A program made the translations under genes and the position numbers. A model generated the notes under the pieces. The model was not told the DNA's origin, did no database searches, and was given only the letters and a program-made list of their open reading frames with translations. A stretch of DNA of 64,000 nt from DATKPC01 sp035524275 (GTDB lineage Bacteria; Pseudomonadota; Gammaproteobacteria; Burkholderiales; Burkholderiaceae_F): the NCBI GenBank assembly GCA_035524275.1, contig DATKPC010000142.1, forward strand, positions 1-64,000, in the 5' to 3' direction. Below are positions 52,630 through 60,108 of this stretch, in pieces; position 1 is the first letter of the stretch, and each line of letters opens with the position of its first letter.

Positions 52630-53865
52630 TCATTCGCGCGGCAGGACCTTCAGCACGTCGTGGCACGCCCCCATCGTGTGATAGTCGGTCTTTCCTGCCG
52701 GACTCTTCTCATCGGTGAGCTTCGCGTTGTCGGGCGCCAGGATGCGGTACCACGCTCCGTACCGGTGGTCGACGAAGCAGGTCCACGCGTAGGCCCAGAT
52801 TCGCCGGTACCAGTCCCAGTAGCGCGGTTCGCCGGTCCGCGCGCCGAGCAGCGCGGCGGCCGCCAGGCTCTCCGCCTGGACCCAGAAATACTTGTCGCCG
52901 TCACAGATCGACCCGTCGGGAGCGAATCCGTAGTGGATGCCACCGTGGCGCGCGTCCCAGGCGCGCTCGAGCGCGACGTCGAACAGTTCGCGGGCGCGCG
53001 GCACCAGCCAGTCGGACGGCCCGGCGAGCTGGTCGCGGTGCCGTTCCAGGATCAGCAGCAGCTTCGCCCACTCGGTGAGGTGGCCCGGCTGGTAGCCCCA
53101 GGGCCGGAAGATGTTCGTCTTGTCGTCGCGGTTGTAGTCCCAGTCGACGGACCAGTCCGGACGGTAGTGCTCCCAGACGATGCCGCCCGCGAGGGCGGCC
53201 TGGCGCATCGTGACGTGGCGGGCCAGCGTTTCGGCGCGCCGCACGTAGTGCACCTCGCGCGTCGCATCGAACGCCGCGAGCAGCGCCTCGCACATGTGCA
53301 TGTTGGCGTTCTGTCCGCGATAGCTGGAGCGCTCCGACCAGTCGGCGGTCGCCTCGTCGGCGTACAAGCCGTGCTCCGGTTCCCAGAACCGGCGTTCCGC
53401 GACGTCGAACGTCTCAGCCAGCCACGCGCCGGCCTGCGCCACGCCGGCCTGCAGCGCGTGCGCATACGCGAGCAGCACGAAGGCAAGGCCGTAGCAGTGG
53501 TTGGTGCCGTCGACGGTCGTGACGGTGCCACCGCGGCAATCGAGCACCCAGGCGTAGCCGCCGGTCGCCGCGCTGCGGTGGGCCTCGCGCAGGAAACGCA
53601 GCCCGTGGCCGACGGCCGCGAGATGCTCGTCGCGGCCGAACTGCCGCCACGCCGTCGCATAGTCGAAGACGAAACGGGTGCTGCTCACGAGATGGCGCGT
53701 GCGCCGATCGTAGATCGTCCCGTCGTCCTTGAAGAAATGGAAGAAGCCGCCCTCCGGATCGACGCAGCGCGGGTGATAGAAGGCCATCGTTCGCTCGACG
53801 TGCTGCAGCAGCGTCGAGGGCGTCATGAAGTCGGGCAGCGGCGCGGAAGCCTTGGCGTGCGACAT
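52630..53865 (-). CDS. AGE-family epimerase/isomerase (N-acylglucosamine 2-epimerase fold)
   Basis: A 411-residue (alpha/alpha)6-barrel protein. The ATG at 53865 (M-S-H-A-K) begins about 10 residues before the fold; the frame is open further up but lacks homology. Family strings: GGFFHFFKDDGTIYD, DYATAWRQFG, GYAWVLDCRGG, NANMHMCEALLAAF, DYNRDDKTNIFRPWGYQPGH (in part), and KYFWVQAESLAAAAL. The conserved histidines (N-M-H-M, P-G-H) match the epimerase active site. It may act on mannose/glucose or a N-acyl sugar. The gene lies just before the envelope genes, but transcription goes away from them. Confidence 0.85.
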   Translation of the reverse strand: MSHAKASAPLPDFMTPSTLLQHVERTMAFYHPRCVDPEGGFFHFFKDDGTIYDRRTRHLVSSTRFVFDYATAWRQFGRDEHLAAVGHGLRFLREAHRSAATGGYAWVLDCRGGTVTTVDGTNHCYGLAFVLLAYAHALQAGVAQAGAWLAETFDVAERRFWEPEHGLYADEATADWSERSSYRGQNANMHMCEALLAAFDATREVHYVRRAETLARHVTMRQAALAGGIVWEHYRPDWSVDWDYNRDDKTNIFRPWGYQPGHLTEWAKLLLILERHRDQLAGPSDWLVPRARELFDVALERAWDARHGGIHYGFAPDGSICDGDKYFWVQAESLAAAALLGARTGEPRYWDWYRRIWAYAWTCFVDHRYGAWYRILAPDNAKLTDEKSPAGKTDYHTMGACHDVLKVLPRE

Positions 53866-54147
53866 CGTCGAGCGGGTCCGGGGTGGCAGCGCGCGTTGGC
53901 GCGAGCGACGCACATTAGCAGCGTGTGCCGTGCCACGGCGAGGGCCGGCGCCGGCCCGCCGCGAATCCGCGAATAGCCCGCGCTTTGCGCGCCTCTTCCG
54001 ACTTAAAGCGCGCCGCGCGCGGGCCGATCACATCGATGACGGCCCGCACCGCGCGTGCACGGGGCGGCCGTGGCGCGCAGCACGGCGCCCTGCCGACCCG
54101 CGCGACGCCTGCGCGGGCACCGAAGGACATACCACGAGGACACCCGG

Positions 54148-54819
54148 ATGCGGATGGCGCACCCGACCGCGACGGCCGTTGCGTTGTTCACGATCGTCGT
54201 GCTGGCCAGTTGCTCCGAATTCCTGCCCCACGCCGCGGTCACGCCGCGCGTCCCACCTGAATCCACGGTCCGCGTCGACACCGCGCCGGAAGCCGACCTG
54301 TACGAAGTCGTGCCGGGCGGTCCGCCGGCGAGCGCGCCCGCCGCGCCGCTTCCGGGCGCGACGCTGCGCGGCAGGGCAAGCGTCGTCCGCGAAGCGCGTG
54401 CGCGCCTTGCCGCGCACATTTCGAGCACGTATCGCATCGCATCCGGTTCGGCTTCGCAGATCGTCGAGCACGCCTACCAGGTCGGAGCCGCACGCCATCT
54501 CCGCCCGACGCTGCTGCTCGCGGTGATCGCGCAGGAGTCGTCCTTCCGGCCCGAAGCGATTTCGCGCGTCGGCGCGGTGGGCCTGATGCAGGTCCGGCCG
54601 GAACTGCACGACCGGCGGCGCCGCCGGCTGGGATTGCGCCGGCCGCTCGCCGATCCGGCGACCAACATCGCCGTCGGCGCCGACGTCCTGCTCGACTGCC
54701 TGGCACGGAGTCGCGGGAACGTCACGCAAGCGCTGGAGAAGTACAGCGGCGGTGCGAGCGATTACTCCGCCAAGGTCGCGCAACTCGAGTCGAAATTCGA
54801 GCGCGTCGCCCAGGGCTGA
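54148..54819 (+). CDS. Lytic transglycosylase (SLT) lipoprotein
   Basis: A 223-residue protein. The signal ends in a lipobox V-L-A-S-C (Cys near residue 17 or 19 depending on which of two adjacent ATGs, 54148 or 54154, is used), preceded by ACGAGGA. After a proline-rich linker the SLT domain starts near residue 115. It carries the catalytic Glu in LLAVIAQESSFRPEAIS, then GAVGLMQVRPE, a variant of G-x-x-G-L-M-Q, and the NIAVGADVLLDCL and ALEKYSGGASDY segments. It cleaves peptidoglycan glycan strands from the outer-membrane side. Confidence 0.88.
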   Translation: MRMAHPTATAVALFTIVVLASCSEFLPHAAVTPRVPPESTVRVDTAPEADLYEVVPGGPPASAPAAPLPGATLRGRASVVREARARLAAHISSTYRIASGSASQIVEHAYQVGAARHLRPTLLLAVIAQESSFRPEAISRVGAVGLMQVRPELHDRRRRRLGLRRPLADPATNIAVGADVLLDCLARSRGNVTQALEKYSGGASDYSAKVAQLESKFERVAQG

Positions 54820-54844
54820 AGAGCGCGCGAGCAGCGTCGCCAAA

Positions 54845-54870
54845 AGGATTACCCCACTACAGGTAATCCT
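54845..54870. promoter_or_regulatory. Perfect 9-bp inverted repeat AGGATTACC...GGTAATCCT
   Basis: AGGATTACC and GGTAATCCT are exact complements around an 8-base loop, 25 bp after the transglycosylase stop and 170 bp before the next gene. The region is locally AT-rich. There is no T run. The shape suits a dimeric regulator operator as well as an RNA hairpin. It lies upstream of the unrecognised gene at 55040 and of the envelope operon. Confidence 0.5.
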
Positions 54871-55039
54871 GGCCCAAAGTCGACCCTGGTTACTAGCGTT
54901 ATTGAGGTACTCAGGCTACGCTTCGATCCCGTAAAGCCGCGTTGTTGGGGCTGGAGCGCCGAGTTCCAGACTCCCTTCGTACCGCGTCCCGGGACCGCCG
55001 GCGCGCATCGCGGCATCGTCGTCGGACCCGGAGCCCTGC

Positions 55040-55699
55040 ATGACGCTGAAGCGTTCCTTCGAGGATTTCCTGAGCAAGATCACGCGCAACGCCAGATCGT
55101 CGGCGACGGAGGCCCCGGCCACGCGGCCGGCCGTCGGGCCGTCTGCGCGGCAGGCGACGCGTCCGGCGACGCGCCCCGCCACCCACGGGCCGGGGCCGTA
55201 CCGCCTGGCCACGCCGGCTGCTGCCGTGGCGCTGCCGCGACCCGCGACGTCGGCCACGCTACGCGAATGGATTACCGGCGAGGTCCGCCGTGGCGTGCCG
55301 CGCTGGACCGTCCATCGCCGGCTGGCCAAGGCGGCGGCGCAGCCGGTCGCCGCGAGCGAGTCCACCGTGCTGGCCTTCGAGATGAAGGCGATCGAAGACC
55401 TGCTGGTGGAGCGGAACCGTCGCGGCAAGGAACTGGAGCGCGCCGGGCAGATCGACCAGGCCATCGCGCTCTACGAGGCCAATGTCGTCGATCGCTTCAA
55501 TGGCAGCCACGCCTACGAGCGACTGCGGATCCTCTACAAGGGACGCGGGGACTTCGCCAATACGATCCGCGTCTGCAGCGCCTACCTGAAACATGTCGGG
55601 ACCGACGCCCGCCTCTGCCAGGCCTACGAGGCCGAGATTGCGAACATCGCGCCGGCCCGCACGCCGCCGCGGCAGTTCCAGGAGACGCGTCCGGCGTGA
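55040..55699 (+). CDS. Unrecognised protein with helical TPR-like C-terminal half
   Basis: A 219-residue protein. The first 15 residues (MTLKRSFEDFLSKIT) are amphipathic. Residues 20-75 are low complexity (Ala, Pro, Thr, Arg). From about residue 115 the sequence is helical with TPR-like spacing: RGKELERAGQIDQAIALYEANV, FNGSHAYERLRILYKGRGDF and NTIRVCSAYLKHVGTD. This suggests one or two tetratricopeptide-like repeats for protein contact. No signal peptide, no catalytic motif. Its position between the inverted repeat and the polysaccharide operon allows a regulatory or scaffolding role; this is inference. Confidence 0.6.
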   Translation: MTLKRSFEDFLSKITRNARSSATEAPATRPAVGPSARQATRPATRPATHGPGPYRLATPAAAVALPRPATSATLREWITGEVRRGVPRWTVHRRLAKAAAQPVAASESTVLAFEMKAIEDLLVERNRRGKELERAGQIDQAIALYEANVVDRFNGSHAYERLRILYKGRGDFANTIRVCSAYLKHVGTDARLCQAYEAEIANIAPARTPPRQFQETRPA

Positions 55700-56231
55700 G
55701 GCCGCCGCGAGGCCGCGGCGCTGTGGCGGCCCGATCGTGGCCAACGGGGAACGTCGCGCGCCCTCGGCGTCGACGCAGCGAGAACCGGAACTCGACGAAA
55801 ATTACAAACCGGCGCTACGTTGAATGGTCTAGGCCCGGCACGGGAGGATGATTCAGGGTACCTTTCGGGCCGTCATGCCACCATTTGGCGTGGGTCGCTC
55901 CCAAGAGTAGGCGGGTCATCGCCGTTCAAATCGAACCTATGCGCGTCGCGCGGGACGCGCAGATTCAGGATGCCTGCGCGGGGCCTTTGCCGCAGGCGGC
56001 CTGCAGGACATCCGACCGACAACGTAAGGAAAAGCTGCTAGAACGAAATGCGGAGCGCGGGCGCCAACAAGCCGCCGTAGCCCGATGTGCCGTCGCCCGA
56101 CAGGGGGACACGATCCGAACCTGGTGCTCCGAAACCACAGCGGTCGATCCGCCATCGCGCACGACCGGTAGCGCCACGGCGCCGCATGCGCCTCGCGGCG
56201 ATTAGCCAGCGGGAGTTGAACGCCACATGAC
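55700..56231. other. 532-bp leader region of envelope operon, no gene identified
   Basis: No convincing gene on either strand. The stretch 55840-56040 is less GC-rich and contains several short inverted repeats (for example CGCGTCGCGCGGGACGCG at 55944-55961). The long non-coding leader before a polysaccharide synthase gene could hold promoters or a leader RNA. A tRNA was considered and rejected. Confidence 0.4.
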
Positions 56232-57890
56232 ATGGCGCTGAGCATCGTCCCAACCTGCCGAGTGGCCTGGCGGCGCGTCGCCCGACGCGGCCGCCTGCTC
56301 GCCGTTGCGCTGTCCGCGGGTACGCTACTGATGCTCGCGCTGTCGGCCGTGGGCGGCGCCGTCGCTGCCGGGGCGTCCGGCGAGGCCGCGGATCCGTCGG
56401 CGCCGCCGGCGCTCACGTACGCGGACTGGAACGCGAACCTCGGCCACGCCGCCGGTCCCGGCGGCGCCATCTCGGCGCGCGTCGCACGAAGCGCGCTGCC
56501 GCTGGGCCCGGGCGCGACGCCGGACGTGCGGTTCAGCGCGCGGCCCAACTGGCATCCGATCAGCGACTTCTGGCTGCGGATCGTCCGCGGCCTGTTCTGG
56601 CTGGTTCTCGCGTTGCTCGCGATCTACACGGCGCGCCACTGGCTGTTCACGATGAACCGCCTGTACTCGCGCTCGCGCGCGCCCTATGTCGACGTCGACA
56701 GCGGCGCGTGGCCGCTGGTGACGGTCTTCATCGCCGCCCACAACGAGGAGGCGGTGATTGCCCACTGCATCGAGGCGCTGCTCGACGTCTCCTATCCGGC
56801 CGACCGGATGCGGATCGTCCCGGTGAACGACCGCTCGCAGGATCGCACGGCCGAAATCATCGAGGATTTCAAGCTGCGCTTCCCCGACCGGATCTTCCCG
56901 TTCCATCGCTCCTCCGGCAAGCCGGGCAAGGCCGCCGCGCTGAAGGACGCGATGGACTACGCCGAAGGCGAGATCATCGTCATCTTCGACGCCGACTACA
57001 TTCCCGGGCGCGGCCTGATCAAGCAGCTCGTCGCGCCGTTCTTCGATCCGGAGGTCGGCGCCGTGATGGGGCGCGTGATCCCGCTCAACGCCGACACGAA
57101 CCTGCTCACCCGGCTGCTGGAGCTGGAGCGCGCGGGCGGCTACCAGGTCGACCAGCAGGCGCGGATGAACATGTCGCTCGTCCCGCAGTACGGCGGCACG
57201 GTCGGCGGCATCCGCCGCAGCGCCATGGATGCCGCTGGCGGCTGGCACGACGACATCCTGGCCGAGGACACCGACATCACGTACCGGCTGCTGGTGCGCG
57301 GCTGGAAGACCGTCTACCAGAACCGATCCGAGTGCTACGAGGAAGTCCCGGAAGCGTGGCGCACGCGGATCCGGCAGATCCGCCGCTGGTCCAAGGGTCA
57401 CAACCAGACGCTGGCAAGGCGCGTCCTGGGACTGATGCGCGCGCCGCTGGTGCCGGTCGGCACCAAGATCGACGGGCTGCTGCTGCTCGGCGTCTTCGTC
57501 ATGCCCAGCGTGCTCGTCTTCGGCTCCGCGCTCGCGCTGATCCTCTACTTCACGAACTCGACGCTGCTCACGAACAGCGCGCTGGCGCTGTTCGCTGCGG
57601 CGTCGTGCGGCACGGTCGGGAACCTCGCGGCCTTCTTCGAGATCGCCGCCGCCGTCAAGCTCGACGGCAACAACCGTCGCGTCCGCCTGATCCCGTTCAA
57701 CCTCGTCGGCTTCCTGGTCAGTTGCGTCTCGATCGCGAGCGCCACCTGGGAACTGGTCGTCCGCGACTGGCTGCTGGAGCAGGAACTGTCGTGGGACAAG
57801 ACGGTCCGCTACCGCCGCCAAGAGCCGGGGGCCGGAGCGGGCGCCGGCCGATTGACCGGCGCGCCGAACGGCGACGCGAAGCGCCGATGA
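56232..57890 (+). CDS. Processive family-2 glycosyltransferase (polysaccharide synthase)
   Basis: A 552-residue membrane GT2. An N-terminal hydrophobic segment (20-48) and a variable periplasmic-type linker precede a membrane helix (120-142) and the cytosolic catalytic domain (155-410). The domain carries VTVFIAAHNEEAVI, the D-D pair in VPVNDRSQDRTAE and IFDADYIPG, then GGTVGGIRRSAM, the acceptor Asp in LAEDTDITYRLL, and the processivity motif Q-I-R-R-W. Three C-terminal helices follow. This is the layout of chitin/PNAG/cellulose-type synthases. The next gene starts inside its stop codon (ATGA). Confidence 0.9.
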   Translation: MALSIVPTCRVAWRRVARRGRLLAVALSAGTLLMLALSAVGGAVAAGASGEAADPSAPPALTYADWNANLGHAAGPGGAISARVARSALPLGPGATPDVRFSARPNWHPISDFWLRIVRGLFWLVLALLAIYTARHWLFTMNRLYSRSRAPYVDVDSGAWPLVTVFIAAHNEEAVIAHCIEALLDVSYPADRMRIVPVNDRSQDRTAEIIEDFKLRFPDRIFPFHRSSGKPGKAAALKDAMDYAEGEIIVIFDADYIPGRGLIKQLVAPFFDPEVGAVMGRVIPLNADTNLLTRLLELERAGGYQVDQQARMNMSLVPQYGGTVGGIRRSAMDAAGGWHDDILAEDTDITYRLLVRGWKTVYQNRSECYEEVPEAWRTRIRQIRRWSKGHNQTLARRVLGLMRAPLVPVGTKIDGLLLLGVFVMPSVLVFGSALALILYFTNSTLLTNSALALFAAASCGTVGNLAAFFEIAAAVKLDGNNRRVRLIPFNLVGFLVSCVSIASATWELVVRDWLLEQELSWDKTVRYRRQEPGAGAGAGRLTGAPNGDAKRR

Positions 57891-58981
57891 GCATCGTCCA
57901 GTTCACGTCGATCGCGGCCTTCACGCTGATCGCCGCCGCGCTGCTGGTCGGGCCGTTCGTTCCTGCGCTGCTCGAGTGGCTGCGCCCGACCGACACCGGG
58001 CCGCTCGTCGTCGCGCGCGAATACGACGGCGACATCCGCTATTTCGCGCGGACGTTCGAGCGCATCTGCCGCGACGGCGCCGGACTCGCGCTCGCCGAGG
58101 TGCAGCGCGAGCGCCGCAACGACATGCTGGCGACGCTCGGCCGCGACACGTTCCGGCTGCTGGGCGAGCCGGCTTCCTGGATGGCCACCCTCGCGGCGGC
58201 GGGCGCGTCGGTCGAGGGACTGATCGCGGCCACCGACCTCGAGCTTCCCGCCGGCGTGTCGATCGAGCGCGAGGTCCTCGCCTACGGCGCGCTGTCGATC
58301 GGCTCCGACAGCGTCGTGCGCAGCGCGATGGCGATCGGCGACCTCGCGCTGTCGCCGGGAGCCACCGTGCTGCGCTGGGCCGATGCCGGCGGCAGCCTCG
58401 CGCTGGCCGACGGCGCGCGCGTGCTGGGGCGGGCGACGGCCTCCACCGAGATACGCCTGGGCCACGGCAATGAATTCCAGCGCGCGCATGCGCCGCGCAT
58501 CGTCGTGGGCACGGCGCCGGCACCGGTCGCGATCGAGCGCGTCACCGAGGTCGCGATCGAAGGCACGCCGCTGGACCGCGACGCCCGCTTCGTCCGCGTC
58601 GAAGGCGACCTGACGATCGCGCCGCGCTCGCGGGTCGCCTGCAATCTCGTGGTGACCGGCGACCTGTCGGTCGGGGCGCTGGCGCAGATCGACGGCAGCA
58701 TCAAGGCGCACGGCCGCGTCCGCATCGGGCGCGGCGCGCGGGTCTGGGGGGCGATCGCTTCGGTCAAGCCGCTTGTCCTCGATCCGGGCGCGCAGGCGCG
58801 CGGACCGCTGTTGTCGGAGGAACAGGTCGAACTCCTTTGCGGTGCGCGCGCCGGCGACGAGGACGCGCCGACCACCGTGTCGGCCGACCGCATCGTCCTC
58901 GAGGAGGGCGCCGTGGTCTGCGGCACGCTGTGGGCGCGGCGCCGCGGGGAAACGCGCGCCGCCTCGGCGAACCCGGCGTGA
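57887..58981 (+). CDS. Membrane-anchored bactofilin-like (polymer-forming) protein
   Basis: A 364-residue protein. One N-terminal membrane helix (residues 5-30) is followed by a helical segment (45-100) and then a region of regular beta-helix-like repeats (110-320), with short strings such as VEGDLTIAPRSRVACNLVV, GDLSVGALAQIDGSIKAHG and VRIGRGARVWGAI. These match the bactofilin/DUF583 pattern. Bactofilins polymerise at membranes and localise wall or polysaccharide enzymes. A fused N-terminal anchor and domain is not the standard short bactofilin. It overlaps both neighbours by four bases. Confidence 0.72.
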   Translation: MSIVQFTSIAAFTLIAAALLVGPFVPALLEWLRPTDTGPLVVAREYDGDIRYFARTFERICRDGAGLALAEVQRERRNDMLATLGRDTFRLLGEPASWMATLAAAGASVEGLIAATDLELPAGVSIEREVLAYGALSIGSDSVVRSAMAIGDLALSPGATVLRWADAGGSLALADGARVLGRATASTEIRLGHGNEFQRAHAPRIVVGTAPAPVAIERVTEVAIEGTPLDRDARFVRVEGDLTIAPRSRVACNLVVTGDLSVGALAQIDGSIKAHGRVRIGRGARVWGAIASVKPLVLDPGAQARGPLLSEEQVELLCGARAGDEDAPTTVSADRIVLEEGAVVCGTLWARRRGETRAASANPA

Positions 58982-60108
58982 CGCCTCGCGACGCCGTCCG
59001 CCGCCGCGACCGCGGCGAACCGTGCGCGCCGAGCGGGGTCGGCCGCGCGGCGTGTCGGCCGCGGCGACGGATCGCGGCGACCGTCGGGCTGCTGCTCGCG
59101 CTGGGCGTGACGGGCGTGCCGTGCCGCGCCGCGTCGCGCTCCGCGACGCGCGCGGACCTGCCGCCGGGGTTGCGCCCGACCTGGCGCGTCGACTTCGCCG
59201 GCTACCAGCAGGCCGACGGCGCGATGACGATCGAGCGCGACGGCGACGAGGTCGATCCCTACTTCGCCTTCAAGGCCCTTTTCGTGGCGCGCTCGCGCGG
59301 CGCCGACGACGATGGCGCGCTCGACCGTTTCGTCGACTGGCTGCTGCCGCGCGCCGCGGTCGACGGGCGCATCGACCGCTACTCGAAGCGACAGGGCGCG
59401 TGGGCGGCGACGCGCGGCGCCGACGCCGACGACATCGCACTGGCGCTATGGATTCGCGGCCTGCTGACGCGGGGCGAGGGGCGCGCGCTGGGACGCGACG
59501 AGCTTCGCGCGCTGGGTCGCGCGCGCGACTACCTCGAACTGCGGTTGCTCGATCGGGGCCGTGGCGTCTATCGTCCGCTCGCCGGCGACAACGACCCGCT
59601 GCTGATGGACAACGTCGAGATCCTCGAATCCCTGCGCGCGATCGAGGCGCTGCTCGCGCGGCGCGGCGACGCGCACGCGGCGGCGTACTGGCGCCTGCGC
59701 GCGGACTCGCTGCAGGCCGCGATCGAACGCGACTTCGAGGGCGTCGATACGCTGAACCCGGCGACGGGCGCGGATGCCCCGCCCGATGCGACGGGCGAAC
59801 CGGCGTTCTACCCCGACATCGTCGCGGCGCCGTTCGCGTGGCTGCACGGCGTGCCGCGCCATCGTGCGCCGGCGCGCTTCGACGCCTGGCTCGCGCGCTA
59901 CGGCGCCGCCTGGCGCCGCAATGCGGAGCACGATTACCCGTGGGGACTGATCGCCCTCGTCGCCCTCGACGAGGGGCGCGGCGACGTCGCCGACGACTGG
60001 CGACGCGCACAGGACCGCCAGCGGCAGGCCGGCTTGTGGAACGTCCTGGAGGAAACGGCGTGGCAGGCCCTGTCGCCCGCCGCGCTCGCCGCACGGAGGT
60101 CCGGATGA
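58978..60108 (+). CDS. Unrecognised secreted protein, (alpha/alpha)-barrel-like
   Basis: A 376-residue protein beginning at GTG 58978 (GTGA overlap with the previous stop). Arg-rich n-region, a hydrophobic core (AATVGLLLALGVTGVPC) and a possible lipobox-like cysteine near residue 42 suggest export. The mature part is helical with repeated pairs of helices and conserved-looking acidic clusters (YFAFKALFVARS, ADADDIALALWIRGLL, LLMDNVEILESLRAIEALL, YPWGLIALVALDEG). This resembles six-hairpin glycosidases such as GH8-type, but no catalytic motif is certain. In cellulose and PNAG operons this position is often a glycan hydrolase. Confidence 0.6.
   Translation: MTPRDAVRRRDRGEPCAPSGVGRAACRPRRRIAATVGLLLALGVTGVPCRAASRSATRADLPPGLRPTWRVDFAGYQQADGAMTIERDGDEVDPYFAFKALFVARSRGADDDGALDRFVDWLLPRAAVDGRIDRYSKRQGAWAATRGADADDIALALWIRGLLTRGEGRALGRDELRALGRARDYLELRLLDRGRGVYRPLAGDNDPLLMDNVEILESLRAIEALLARRGDAHAAAYWRLRADSLQAAIERDFEGVDTLNPATGADAPPDATGEPAFYPDIVAAPFAWLHGVPRHRAPARFDAWLARYGAAWRRNAEHDYPWGLIALVALDEGRGDVADDWRRAQDRQRQAGLWNVLEETAWQALSPAALAARRSG

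Noticed and set aside
55885..55975. Possible tRNA around GTTCAAATC
   Set aside because: The bases on both sides of the TTCAAAT loop do not form a T stem, and no acceptor or anticodon arm can be drawn.
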